Assembly: GCA_031835245.1 (NCBI GenBank)
Contig: JAVKOQ010000075.1
Span: 124,001-188,000 of the forward strand
Direction: 5' to 3'
DNA length: 64,000 nt
Origin: Balamuthia mandrillaris
Taxonomy: Eukaryota > Discosea > Longamoebia > Balamuthiidae
The notes under the pieces are model-generated. The model saw nothing but the letters and a program-made list of their open reading frames with translations. It searched no databases and had not been told where the DNA came from. Positions 1 through 12,488 of this stretch are shown piece after piece (the first letter of the stretch is position 1; every line of letters begins with the position of its first letter). Both the position numbers and the translations under genes were made by a program.

Positions 1-893
1 CTGAAGGAAAGAGAGACGAGGGTAGGAACAGAGCGCGCCACAGCTGACCCGAAGCAACAAGAAGAGGCCCATGGCTTTGGCTCGCTCCTTTATGTTGCGG
101 CTGAAGAGGCAGACTTTGACGGTGTGGAGGGCGTAGATCAGGAACAACGTGAAGAGGGCGAGAGGGTACCAGGAGGGCCAGCAGCGATAGCCCCACAGCA
201 CGAAGGAGACGGCGGAGCCCGTCATGCCTATGACCGCCGCCGTTACATCAAACTTAAGCAAACGTTCATAACTTGGCGCCGACCTTTTCCAAGAAAAATA
301 GAGAAACAATGAGGTTAGGTTAGACTTTTTTGTTTGGGTCTTTTTCATTCCCGAAAGAAAAGAAGAAAGGGCGTACGAGCATGTGGGCATGAAGGTATGG
401 TAGAGAATGCTGCCGATGAACATCAACAAGAGGAAAGAGAGGAGACAAAGGGCGGCGCCGCTGTTGCTCTCGCTGACCAACGGTTCCTCGCCACGAACGA
501 TGGAGAACATCACGGAGAGTAAGTACACGGAGCCAGCTATGTGCAACCATATGTTGGCAGCTACGATCGTGGTTGCGGAGTTTGAAGGGGGTTGTTGTGG
601 TTAGGTCGTTATTCCGTCTTCGTCACCTTTCTTTCTTTCTTCCTTGGCCACTTTTTTTTTTAAAAAAGGAGAGACCTACTTTCGTTATGCAGATACAGAA
701 CGGTTTTGAGGCACTGCCACCAGCTCATGCCTTGGCGACGATAGCCGGCCAACACGTACGGGTTGAACAGGAGGTACTGTGGGACTTCCTTGCGAGAAGC
801 AGCCAATTGCTGCGGGTCATACATTTTTTTTTGGGAGTATTTTCGTTTTCTCTTCTTCGTTGTTCGTTGCTCTGTTGTTTCCTCCACCACCAC
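1..893 (-). CDS. PAQR (adiponectin/progestin receptor-like) membrane protein, 3' end outside window
   Basis: This is a seven-helix membrane protein of the PAQR/hemolysin-III family, the group of adiponectin and progestin receptors. Three exons can be read: 680-893, 377-560, and 271 running to the window edge. Joining them gives the family signature: VPQYLLFNPYVLAGYR, then WWQCLKTVLYLHNE, and across the first splice HNETANIWLHIAG. The YHTFM that follows marks the second helix, and hydrophobic segments continue to the edge. Both introns are GT-AG and keep frame (phase 1, then phase 2). The start is set at the first Met of a Lys/Arg-rich leader; a second Met 23 codons on, MYDPQQL, is also possible. 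The family has a zinc site and in some members ceramidase activity, but most metal-binding histidines would lie past the edge. The ligand cannot be inferred. Confidence 0.85.
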
Positions 894-1443
894 CTCCTTC
901 GTGTTGTTTTTGTTGCTGTTGTTTGATGAAACGAACGGGTGTCCTTTTTTTCATTTATATATTTATATTTTTGTCCTTATCTTTGTGTTTGGTTTATGGA
1001 CAAAAAATAGCCTGGCTTCAACTCTCCCTTCTCCCGCGCTTTTTGTTTTGTTGTATTTGCAGCAGTAGTTTTAAGGTAAAGGTTAGGGTTGCCGTGAGCA
1101 AGGGAAGGGTTTCCCGCACAAAAAAAAAACAAAAAAAAAAAAAAAGTGCCAAGGGCGCGTGGAGGGCACACAATAAAGAAAAAAGCCAAAACGTAGCGGC
1201 AGAGAGGCAGCAAAGAAGATTTACCCCACGACGTAGCAAAAGGAAGGGACCGCGTTCTGAGCAAAGACAGAGAGAGAGAAGCTTTTGCTTGTTTATAATT
1301 TCTTCATTTTATTTTATTTATTTGTTCATCCCCTCCCTCCATTTAGGAAAGAGTTGGGGATTACTTACACATATCCAAGCGCGTTTGGCCCGATTTCCCC
1401 TTTCGAGTAGCAAAGCCTGCTGGTTTCCGTGATCAGCAGACAA
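894..1443. promoter_or_regulatory. Divergent intergenic region between PAQR and ZFC3H1-like genes
   Basis: About 550 bases separate two divergently transcribed genes, so both promoters should lie here. The stretch holds T-rich runs (830-960) and an A-rich run (about 1,120-1,145). No TATA box or other named element is convincing, and open frames here are low-complexity and look non-coding. Confidence 0.4.
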
Positions 1444-4400
1444 ATGGAGGGCGTAGCCAACGGAGAACCTACGCAGGAGCCGCAACCACATGACAAGCCA
1501 ACGCCATCCAATCTTGCGCCCTCACTAAGCCAGAGCCAACTCCACAATAAGGCGGGAGAAGAGGAGGAGCTGTCCTTGGCACAGCTTCGGGCATTGGCAT
1601 TGCGGACCGTAAAACCTGTCGCAGCTGCTACACCCATCCCCTCATCCGCTCCTCTCTCCAATAATGCTTCCTTCTCTTCTCCTACCAGCGTTTCCGCCAG
1701 TCGACAACACAAGCAACCAAGCCACAAAGGTTCTATCGGCGAAAAGGAAGATGGTGAGTTGGAAGAAGGGGAGATACCGCCAATGCTGTTGAATTCTTCA
1801 ACCGCTAACAATTTAGCAGAATGTGAGCCAAAGGCAAGGCCCCCTTCCCCGCCACCACAGCAACAGAAGCTTGTCCAAGTTAAAGTAGAACAACAGAAAC
1901 ATCGCGAACCAGAACGAGCTCTCCAACCTTCGCTGAGACGAACAACAAAGCTGGCGCTGAAGCAAGAGGAAGAAGAAGAGGAAGAAGAAGGGGAATTGAT
2001 TCTCCCTCCCAGCACAACCACCGCCAAGGATCAAGCCGGCACAGCTTTAGAGTCGGAGGCACAGCGATCCACAACGGAGGAGCAAGCCGACGAGTTTGAG
2101 GCCTTGCTTCATGGCTATCAAGAAACAAAAAGGAAGAAGGAGCAACAACAAAAACGCGAAAAACGAGAACGGAAGAGGCTTGCTAGGCTGCGTGAACGGA
2201 GGGAGCGGGAACGGGAGCGGGAACGAGAGCGCGAAAGAGAGCGCGAAAGAGAGCGTGAAAGAGAGAGGGAACGAGAGCGAGAGAGAGAACGAGAGAGAGA
2301 ACGCGAGCGCGAACGAGAACGCCTCTGGCGGCAACAAGTGCAACTACTGGCTAACTCGGGGAGTTACCAGGCTCCCTTTTTTGGCTTTCCCCAACCACAA
2401 GCTGGATTACCTCTCCAGCGTTCCAACTTTGTTTCACAAGACACCCCTGTTCAACGACCTCCTTTCCATCCTTCTATATTTCCTGAGGCTTCCTTTAAGC
2501 TTCCAATGGCAGCTCCGTCGCTAACCCATCATATGGGACATCCGACCCGACCCCTTCCTCCCTCTCGACCGTACCCGACACATGGCATGTACCCTTCTTT
2601 GCGGCCATCTTCTCCTTCTGCTCCTCTGTCCCCAACTTTTGATGATCGTTCCTTGGCACCAATCCCTTCTTCTCCGCCCTTGGCACCCATTTCTTCTAGG
2701 GGTATTGGCCTTCCTCCATCTTCTCCACCTGAGGCAAACGTGGCTGCCTCTAACTCTAAACCAGGCCTATCTCTTCCGCTCCGCACCTTTCCTTCAGCCA
2801 CAGAAAACCCATCTGAGCAAAGCCAACAACGATCCTTGCCTTTATCTCCTTTCACTGGTCCCGCTTCCAGCCTTGCACCAACTGCTGTTGCCTCATCTTC
2901 CACTTCTTCAACCTTCCCTGCGACCACTTCCAGCCAAGCTCTTGCTTCTTTCTCAACTTCCGCTCCAACTTCCGCCTCCACAACCTGTTCTCTTGCACTA
3001 CCCACACCAGAACCTGCCCATGCACCCAAATTAACATCGGTCCCGGCTGCCACTCCGTACTCAACCGCTCTTCATGCCCCTGCTCCCTCAGCCCCAATAC
3101 GTCCTTTAGACACTGAGCCTAGTGTTTTGAAATCACGGAAATACAGCGGCCAGAACAGAAACGTCTCGGCTCCTTCTTACAACAGGAAACCAAGCGCTGC
3201 GATGTTCTTTTCGGAGAGAATTCCATCTCCTCCGCCTTCCACTCAGACACAACAAACTAAGGCCCCTTCCCCGCCCTCTCCTGGTTTCTCGCTGATTATC
3301 AACCTTGATGATGAGGACATGGACACAGACTCTGAAGAAGATGGCGAAGAAAAGGTCATTAACGTGCCGGAACAGCAACAAGCGACGGCCGTCCCACCTC
3401 CAAGCAACGATCCATCTACCATTGCTTCAAGTCTGGACTCCACACTTTCTCACCTGAAGCAGCAAATTGCTCAAAAAGAAAGAGCCAAGCTTGTGGAAGA
3501 AGCCGCGCAGAGCAGACCCCATGCCATTGCAACGGTTGCCCGGTCTACTGCGGCTGGCACTTCTTCACTTGACACGTTAAGTCGTGCCCCACCTGACGAT
3601 ATAGAAAAGATACGAATTCAAAAAGCCAAGGAGCTGGAGCGGTTGAAGCAGCTCATTGCAGAGAAGGAAAGACAGCTTGAAAAACAGAAAGACCGTAGTA
3701 ACGAACCCAATGGCTCAACACATAGCAAAGCTATTCAAAGCAAAGCCACCTCCAAGTTCCCACCACAAACTCAAAAAGCAATATCGATGGAAGTGCAGAG
3801 CAAGGTGGTTCCGTCAAACGCCTCATCTACAACGAACAAGAAGAACCAACAGAGAAAAACCATAGCACAAGCACAGAACAAGCCTACATTGACAACCATA
3901 CCAACCCAAAGTACGTTGGTGGACGCACAGAATCTAATGCCTCCCAAATCCAACGCAACACAGAGCATGATGATAGATGCACGCAACAACCCTACCGCAC
4001 AGACCCTACCTGCGCCCAGCTTGGCAAGTCAACCAACAGCACAGAGAATGGAAGCCCAGGTCGCTGCTCCTCAACAACAATCTTGGACGTCAGGAAATGA
4101 TAGCCGAAGCTCCGTCAAGCAAAAATACAGGGCAGAACGGCCGAAGGCCACGAATCAAAAGGAAGCGACTCGCCGCACACAACACATCCAACAGGATCCC
4201 ACTTCCCCTCAAAAGGCTCCAGAAAACGAAGCTTCAAAAGTCATCAATCGAACCGCCAATCAGGCAGAAACCCGAGTTGAACCGACGCAAGACAGAGAAC
4301 GTACAGAAGATTCTCGGCAACCCAGGCCTCAAGTTTGTTCCGACGCACCAAACAGCATTTCAAGAGAAAACGGCATAGTAGCATTTCCACCCCGCGAGTC

Positions 4401-7400
4401 CTCCTTCCCAAACGCGTACAATTCATCTCTCTTTGAGAACCTGTTCGTGCGGGAAGGCCAACTGCACACCCAAAACGTCGACGAGTACAAAAAGAGAATC
4501 GACGAACAGGAGAAGGTTTTGGCAAGTAAACAAGAAAGTGTGTCATCGCTCTCTTGTGAGCACGAGAGCTTGCGACAAAGAGTAGCTGACCACACAACTC
4601 GGAAGTCCTTCCTGGATGCACGTGTAACCGTGCTAAGGGAACAGCTGCGGGTGATGGAGAATATGCGTAACGAATGCGTGGAGCTCCTTCGTACTGATAC
4701 AGAGAAATTGCAACAGGTAGAACGAGAGTTTACCCAACAGAAAGAAGAGCTACAAACCCTTAAAACTGCTGTTGAGCGTGAAAGGGTTAAGCTGTGCGAA
4801 ATGTACGTGGAGTGGAAAGTCAACCAGCGACTATCGGCCTATCCTGCCAGCCTTCCTCAATGCCCGCCTTCATCATCCTTGCCTCCTCTTGTCCTCAAGC
4901 CAAGTGAAGAAAGGGATTTTTCCAGCTCCACTTCAACCCCCTCCGTTTTCGAAGCGCTCTCTCTTCCTTCTCCTACTGGTCGGCCTTCTACCCCTCCTCC
5001 CGCACAGTTATATAACAACACTCGCTTTGAAGAGATGCAGGAGGAACAACAGCACCCTCAAGTGCTGCCTCTGCCAAGTTCTGCTCAAATAGTTCTGACG
5101 CGGACGACCACAACTCAAGCTTCCAATAATTCCCTTCCATTACAAGCGCATGACGGTACCACACATTCTTCTTTAGTTCAAACGAACTTGCAGCAACCCG
5201 AATCCGTACCATTATCAGCAACAATATCTGGCCCTTCTCCCACAACTAATGGACAGCAGGGAGCCAATAATGCGGAGAAACGAAAACCAACAAAGTCAGA
5301 GCGTAAAAGGAAGAGAAAGCAACGCCGTCTCGAAATGCGACAACAACAAAAAGAGAAACGAGAACAGGAAGCCGCAGTGCCACCACCAGCTCCACCAACC
5401 ACACCACCAGCCTCACCAATCACGCCACCACCTTCACCCTCATCAGAGCTCGTAAGCATCAACTGGGTGGACAACATACAAGCCAAGCTAGCCGGTAAAG
5501 CCACCAAACAAACAGCAAAACAGGGCATTAAAGCCACTACTGTCTCACCACCGCTAAAATCAGCGGAAAACGAAGATAAAGAAGTGGAAATGCGGTTAGC
5601 AGCCCTCAGAGAAGCCGCACTCCGATCAGCGAAACGTGTAGCCAACGCACAAGCCGCTGCAACCACCCCCATCACAATAACCACCCCCCAACAAACCAAA
5701 GATTTAACGAAATCAGCAAAACCTACCAACACTTGCTCTGAAGGCGCAGGCGCCCCACAACCAAGCAAAGATCACCCCAAAGCACCGGCGGCTCAAGATA
5801 CAAATCCTACACTGCCACCTGCCCTTTCTGTACCTGCTACCACGTCAACCACAACCACAAGTCCCACATCTCAACAAACTGATCATCCCCCCAAAGCTCG
5901 GGACCGTGCAACCCTAACAACAAACCAAGCACCTTCCTCTGTGGTTGTTGAACCCAAAGCGAACATTGTTTCCAGATGTGAACCGGAACCCATGGAGACA
6001 GAACAATCCACCACATTCCCAACCAAGAAAGAAGACTGGGCAGCGGAAGTGACAAGGGAGCGCGTTGTTGCACCCAATAACAAAGAAACTCAACCCAATC
6101 CAATCGACAGAGCGACTGCCGTGCCAACAAAGGATATCCCTCCAGTGGATGTACTACCGGAAGAGCACGGACCCACTTGGCAAGAAGCATTGGTCTATGG
6201 AGGTTTTATGCAGATCCCTCCCCTGTGTCTCTCTGGAGAAGATGCCTTTAGTGGCTCAGCATGCGAAATGGAAGAGTTGAGCGAACCCATTGCAAATTTA
6301 TCCATGGCGGTTAACAAGGAAGTAACTAGCGTCAGCGAAGATCCGGCCCTCTCTAACCTCAACTACGAAATCCTGCACACAAGTAACTTGAAAACTGTCT
6401 CATCGGACAACTTCAAAGTACGCATTTCATTTTGGTATTTTTTTAAAAAAATTCATTACGATTAACGTACTCTCATGGATATCCAGTTATCCTCTTTATC
6501 GCGAACGGATGATTATACAAGCCCCCTTTTAAGCATGAGAAGCTATCGCCTTAGCCCTTACTATGGCAGCAGGGACTTAACCCAGCGTGCTGGTCCTTCT
6601 GCAGGTGCCAATCCTTCACGACGCCTCATTCAAAGCTCAACCCACACGAACAAGGTGGACGTGCATAATATTTTTTGTCGCTTTGATCTTCATGGTACTT
6701 GCAATGACGATCAGTGTCCGTGGCAGCACACCAAAGATTATCTGCTCGACGGTAAGGCCTTTTCCCGCCATTTCTCTATACTTCTTGCAAGTGGAGTTCG
6801 ACATCTTATTCTCTTCCCAATTATATCAGAGGAAGAGATGCTGTACGATGTGGCTTCTTATGCGGAGGTACTGCAGATTGGGGCTGAGAAACAGATTACC
6901 GCTGAAGAGCTTATGGACAAAGTCAAGAAGCAGTTCCTAACTTCAAACTCAGGCCCTCCCTCCGAGCTGCGCTCTGAGATCGGCAAGTTGCGCACTGAAC
7001 TGCTATTGATGGAGATGCGCAAAAACTTGAATGTCCTCCGCCGAGATAATTTAGCCTCTGAGTCTGATGAACCTTCCCCTTCCGCTGCTCGTTTTCCCTA
7101 CTACATAGCTCTCCAACCACGGTCAAATCGTATCAAACCAGTGGCACGACCTTCTCCTGTACAAAGCAAAACAAAAACTGCCACACCCAGCAACAAGCAT
7201 CCCAGCCGCCGCCACGCCAAGAAAGGTCAGTGCACTTAGCTTCTCTCTTGTTTCGGACTCTTACATTAGCACTTTTTAGGCAGTCCCTCCGAATCCGAAA
7301 AACACGTTCCTCCAGCAGAAAACGTTGTGAGTGGATCCTCTTCAAATGGTCGTGGCTTGAGCGAAGGCTTTCCCGAAGCTGATTTTGTGCCTTTCTACGA

Positions 7401-10400
7401 GGCCAGAGAGAGCGGTCTGGATATGTCTTCTGACGTTACCACAGACGAGCAGACAGAAGAACGGTATTATACATCTGCTCACTCTCCACAGGAGTACGAA
7501 CGACTGCTGCGCTATCATCCCCACAACATCGCCCTTTGGTTGAGTTATGCAATGGAGGTATGTACTATCATATTACTTCTTTTTGTGCGATCGGAGGGTG
7601 TTGGCTAACTTTCTTTTTCGAACTATAGTATATTTCACCAGAGAAACGGGATCTTGTTGTGGGTACAACAGAAGGCACCGATCTAAAGAACCTGTTGGAG
7701 TGGTGTGAGGAAGAAGAAGTTGGGACAGAGACTATTGCTCCTTGGCAACCAATGGAAGGAATAGACTCTGCACTCGTTATTTTGGCCCGCGCTTTGGAAG
7801 TTAATGCCACAGCTGTGCCCCTGTGGAGACTCTATCTGGAGCTGTATCTTCGGCACCTCGACACCAATAACAGTAAGGCCGCCAACGAGGAAATCAAAGA
7901 GCTCTTTGAGAACGGAGTTCGTTTCAACCCAACTTCTCATCTACTTTGGAGCATGTACATCCACTCGCAGAGAAGCCTTGGAACCAAGGTTGACATCTGT
8001 GCTCGTGCCATCGAGGCTCTCAACACAAAAGGTGCTTCTACATCAGCTGCCTCTTCCAGAGACCTGTTACATATGGTCTTGTTGCTGCTTTATCTGCTTT
8101 GCAAGGCGGGTTTTGCACACATAGCGGATAAAGCATTGAGGATGGCCTTCAACATTCCCGCGGTGCTGTCCTCTTCTGAGAAGGATAATATCACTCCCAT
8201 AGGAATTGCTGACAATGTCGAAGAAGGAGAAGAAGAAGCTAATCTCCAGGTCAATTTGCCACCTTCCATAGTGGAAGGGTTACTCCCTCATGACCTCTGC
8301 ACGCTCTGCCTCGGTTGCATCCACATCGCCGCATTTAACCGGCTGCCCTTCTCGCCTTACGGAAGACTGGGCAGCAGATTTCCAACCCAACAATCAATTG
8401 TATTGAGCTGGCCTGCACGTGATACCCGATCATCAGAGGAGCATGCCACCGCCGCTACCACTAACGAACAACACCTTAACTCCCCGCACACACTTGCTAG
8501 GCTCCGCAAATACTTTGAAACGTTCTTCCCGTTATTCCCCTCATTCCAGACGGCTGAGGAGAACTCCTCGCATCCTCTACTGCCTCTTTTGATGAGCAAC
8601 GTCACAATGGAGCTAAAGATTGGCAACCTGGAGCACTGCCGACGGCTCTGCCAACAGTTCCTGCGGCTAGCGCCTTCCCTCCCTCAGTTGTGGCTTCTTT
8701 ATGCGCAAGTGGAAGAGGTCATTATTTTCCTCCACCTTTGTTGGTGTGGCTTCTTACTCTTTGTGCGTTATATGAAGGCTGGAGGAAACCTTGATGATGC
8801 AGAGCTTATTTACGAGAGGTATTTGGCGCGTTTTCCTCAAGCCTTTGCTTTGTGGCACGCTTTGGCCTGTTTCAAGTACGTGCACAGAGGCATGGAACAA
8901 GCTCTGGCAATTCTCTGCAGGTGCGTTACGCAGTTTATGGACCACAGCGATCCGACCACAACGCCGCCTGTACCTCAAGCCTGCTCCGTTTATGCTGCAC
9001 TCCTTAAAATACAGCGACCTGAGAATGCCCCTTCTGCTCTTTCTTCTGTCGTACATCAACATGGTACCTCTCTCTCTCTCCTCTGTCCCCATCCAAATGT
9101 GAGCGCATGATGACTAACTGTATTATTTCTTATCAAGTGGTAGAATACGAGCAAAACGTGTTTCTATGGCTAAATTATTGCCTTTTGCAGGTTTTAACTG
9201 GTGAAGAAGCAGCTGGTGCTGCCTTTGAGAGTTCTCTTCTTACCTTATCTTCTGCTGAAGACCGGAAAAAGATGTGGTTGGAGTACGTCTTAACCTTCCC
9301 TCTCGTATCATTGCTGTCTCTCATTTCTCTTATCTCTTACTTTACCTTATATAAGGTTTATAAACTACGAGGGAGGCTTCTGTAATTCGCCAGCCTCGCT
9401 GATGCGATCCGTAACAAAGTGTCTTACAGATATATCAGTGATGCGCCCGATTGAAAACAACAAGGCGAGCTATTCTCGTACTTTGCTTCTGCCCACACCC
9501 GCTTCTTCTGATGGTGATGGCGAGGAGCACTCCACCCAGGTCTTTACCCTAAATTCGCACGTGCTCCGCTTTTTGCAACAAAACTTGGACGAGGAGCCGG
9601 TTTCGTTTCTCCTCCTTTAACGTCTTCTTTGTCTCCGTATCGGCCAGTTACTAAACTTGTTAATGATGATGATTAGGGGCTAATGTGGCACAACAAAGTG
9701 GTGGATGGCGTATACAGTATTCTGCAACGAATGAACACGCTCTCCGCAACGGAGCGCGATCGTTACTGTTCTCAGCTGTTTAACTACGCCCTCTCGTTGC
9801 ATCCATTCAATCCTCACTTGGCTCTCAAGTACTTCCAAATGCCTCACTTTTTTTTTCTTTCTCTGCAAAACTGTTGATGGCACTGTGGTTCTCAACAGCC
9901 GAGCCCGGCTGTTTGGTTACTAACGATTATTTTTGATAATGTTAATGACGCAAATAGGGCGGCGTCGTTTGCATTCCGGCAGGGAGACAGTACCAAGGCA
10001 AAGCACATCATGTGGAAAGCTTTGAGCTTAAACCCCTCAGCAACATCTTGTTGGATGAAGTATGAATTTTTCCTCATAGAGATCTCCTTTGTTCAACTTT
10101 ATCTTTGACCTTAAACAAAACACACACAGGCTAATACAGTTGCAGCTTGCTGAACATAATGTGGAGGGAGCCAGAAGGTGCTACCGACGTGCACTGAGCA
10201 AGGCCAACAACATGACGGACCAACGCCTTTGGAATAGCGTAACACAGCCTTTTTATCCTTCATCCATGACCACACACATCAGTGTTGGTGGTGCTTGTGT
10301 AAGTTCCAGTTTTTCGACTCACGCCTCTTGTATTTTTCCTCTCTTTTCTTTGGTGTTTCTTTGTTGTCGCCGTTTATTACAAAGTGGTTGGAATTCGAGA

Positions 10401-10820
10401 GCGTGCAGCAGTCCACACAGACGGACCAACCAAGAAGGATTGTGGAAATGGCCAAAGAAAGAGGAATTAGTATATAGGCTAGGCAAAACAGGATAGGGGT
10501 TTTCCTTGTACAGTTATTTGGGTTAGATTTGCTTTCTCTTACAAGTTTTTGCTTACTCACCTTTTTCGTGCCACTCTTTGATTTCCTATTAGCTGCCACT
10601 GATGCCTCTCTCCTCCATTGCAGTCCAGCAGAACTCAGGTTGCTTTGCTACGAAATTTTAACAATGACAACAAGGGTACCTCGAAGCTCTCCTTTTGGAT
10701 ATGGCCATAACTCCCCAGCTGGCTGGTTACTATGGCGCACCCATCAGCCCAAAACTTCTGACTGAGTACAATCCCTCTTGTTTCTGGCGATACGCTCCCC
10801 TTCTTTATTGCAGGTACTAG
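1444..10820 (+). CDS. ZFC3H1: ZFC3H1/Red1-like nuclear RNA-decay zinc-finger protein with HAT repeats
   Basis: This is a very large protein (about 2,700 residues) resembling ZFC3H1, the scaffold that sends polyadenylated nuclear RNA to the exosome helicase MTR4 (the PAXT connection; Red1 in fission yeast). The first exon (1444-6417) is unbroken for 4,974 nt. It encodes Ser/Pro/Gln-rich disorder, an Arg-Glu repeat near residues 240-295 and coiled coil near residues 1,020-1,120. Exon 2 (6487-7225) has the diagnostic zf-C3H1 finger FCRFDLHGTCNDDQCPWQH. Later exons (7280-7557, 7629-8717, 8778-9063, 9138-9282, 9356-9599, 9677-9828, 9958-10059, 10130-10238, 10385-about 10470) encode HAT/TPR-like repeats such as LWRLYLELYLRH and MWLEFINYE. 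All these junctions keep frame. The last exon is uncertain: two frames are open, ending at 10765 or 10820. The start is the first ATG in frame. Confidence 0.82.
2170..2330 (+). repeat. Arg-Glu dipeptide repeat in coding sequence
   Basis: A run of imperfect GAR-CGN codons inside exon 1 of the ZFC3H1-like gene encodes more than 40 residues of alternating Arg and Glu. Such RE tracts form highly charged helices and are common in nuclear RNA-processing proteins. The codons vary (gag/gaa, cga/cgc/cgg/aga), which suggests the protein repeat is maintained rather than a simple DNA slippage array. Confidence 0.85.
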
Positions 10821-11316
10821 CTAATGGGGTTGGTGGGCTTGCCCTTCACATGAAACCTGGTATCTTCCACCGGCCTCCGCTACGTTTCCGATCAGTGGCA
10901 GTCGCCGTTGGAGGTAACAGATCTGCCACTGACGGGATGGTAGTGATGGCAGTGGTCGTGGTATCTTTTTGCTTTTTGTTTTCCATCTCTTCTTCCCTCT
11001 CTCCTCTCCCCCCCTCTCTATCCCTGTTCTTCTCTCCTCTCGCTCCCAAAGGGAGAGGCACCACCGAATTGCCAATGCAAATTGCCCAGTTGAAGCAAGG
11101 GGGCGCCTTAAGTTGAATCAAAAACGAAAAAAAAAACAAACAAAAACAAAAAGATTGCGGCAGAAAAGAAAAAGAAATGCAACCTTTCCTGTACGTGAAA
11201 AACTGATATTATTTCAACTTATAAATATTCGTTATGTTTTATTTGCTCGAGAAAGAGAGGGGGAGATGAAACGTCTTTTGGCCATGTTTCCCTCCCGAAA
11301 CACCCGAATCAATTAT
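10821..11316. other. Convergent 3' spacer, no gene recognised
   Basis: This stretch lies between the 3' ends of the ZFC3H1-like and NOC4 genes. It holds C/T-rich (10,970-11,060) and A-rich (11,115-11,180) runs and should contain both 3' UTRs. Open frames on either strand are low-complexity and match no family I recognise. Confidence 0.5.
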
Positions 11317-12454
11317 TCAGATCCGCCAAGTGGATGCAAAACAATCAGAGGGCACAAAGAGGGAGTCCTGCGGTTGGAAGGCAAGGGGGGTTCCACTGGC
11401 TGGCATTTTTCTCTTTATGTGTGTCTCAAAGAGCTAGAAAAGGCCGAAAGGACAGGGATCAACACATTGCAAGAGCTTATGAGGGCGAAAACAAAGTACG
11501 TACCGAACTGTAGGAGAGTTCAACAAAACTTTCCAGGTCAAAAGGTTGTTTGGTGAGTTTGCCCTCAAAGGCCTTCAACAAAAGCTTGACCTGGGGGTCG
11601 TAATGTGTCGCCAATGCCTGATTTAACAAAGGTCGAATAAGAATAATATTCACCCGTACAACGCTTGCACCAACACGTACCTTGATTTCCCACAATGAAC
11701 TGTTTAGGGCTTGGCATTTCTTTGGGTCAGGCTCTTGGAACAAGAAGGGATCGGAACCGGGATTGTCTCCATGCAAAATCTGCAATATGTTTTCTCCTGC
11801 GTCACTGCTGTTTTGAGTTGCTTGATCGCTCTGCTGTGTTTGCTCCATGCTTCCATTAGACTCTGGAGCTGCAAGCATCAGTGCAGAGGGGCGTGCTGGC
11901 AAAGATACAATTGTCAGCAGCAAAGCAACAACGTTACAGTCAAAGGTGCGTACATTTTGTGTCCTCTGCACCAGTCGCATCTCTGTGCAGGAGCAAGCGA
12001 CATTGAGGGTGTCGATACAAGAGGTTGTACATGAATGCGATCATCAATAAAGCACCCGACGGAGGCGCAGCTAAAGCCAGGCGAGCCATCCTCTTGATAA
12101 ATGCCGCTACAAGATAGGCGGGCAGATGCCTTTGTTTGATTCAAATGCGCGTCAGCATAAACTGAAGACTAACCACAGCAGCGCACGTAAAAAAGGATAC
12201 GCACGAAGACGAAAGGAACAAGGCAGATAACTTGAAAAATTCAGCTCTGTGTTTAACATAGAACACAGAAGGTTCATAAAGTGCGTAAAGCTTGCGATAA
12301 AAATCTGGGTAATCTCTGTTGTGAAAGACACAATAGTCAGCGTTAACCCGTAGGACAAGAAAGAAATCAGTAACACGCACAAGTTATGTTGGGTGATAAG
12401 AATAAATACTCCGTGTAATGCTAGCAAGCTGATGATCCCACCTAGCAAAGCAAT

Positions 12455-12488
<34 letters not shown>

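Noticed and set aside
2047-2343. Minus-strand Phe/Leu/Ser repeat frame
   Set aside because: Antisense of the Arg-Glu repeat in the ZFC3H1-like gene.
10778-11116. An extra exon or small gene after the ZFC3H1-like stop
   Set aside because: The translation is low-complexity and has no match; an acceptor is present, but no frame continues the HAT repeats convincingly.
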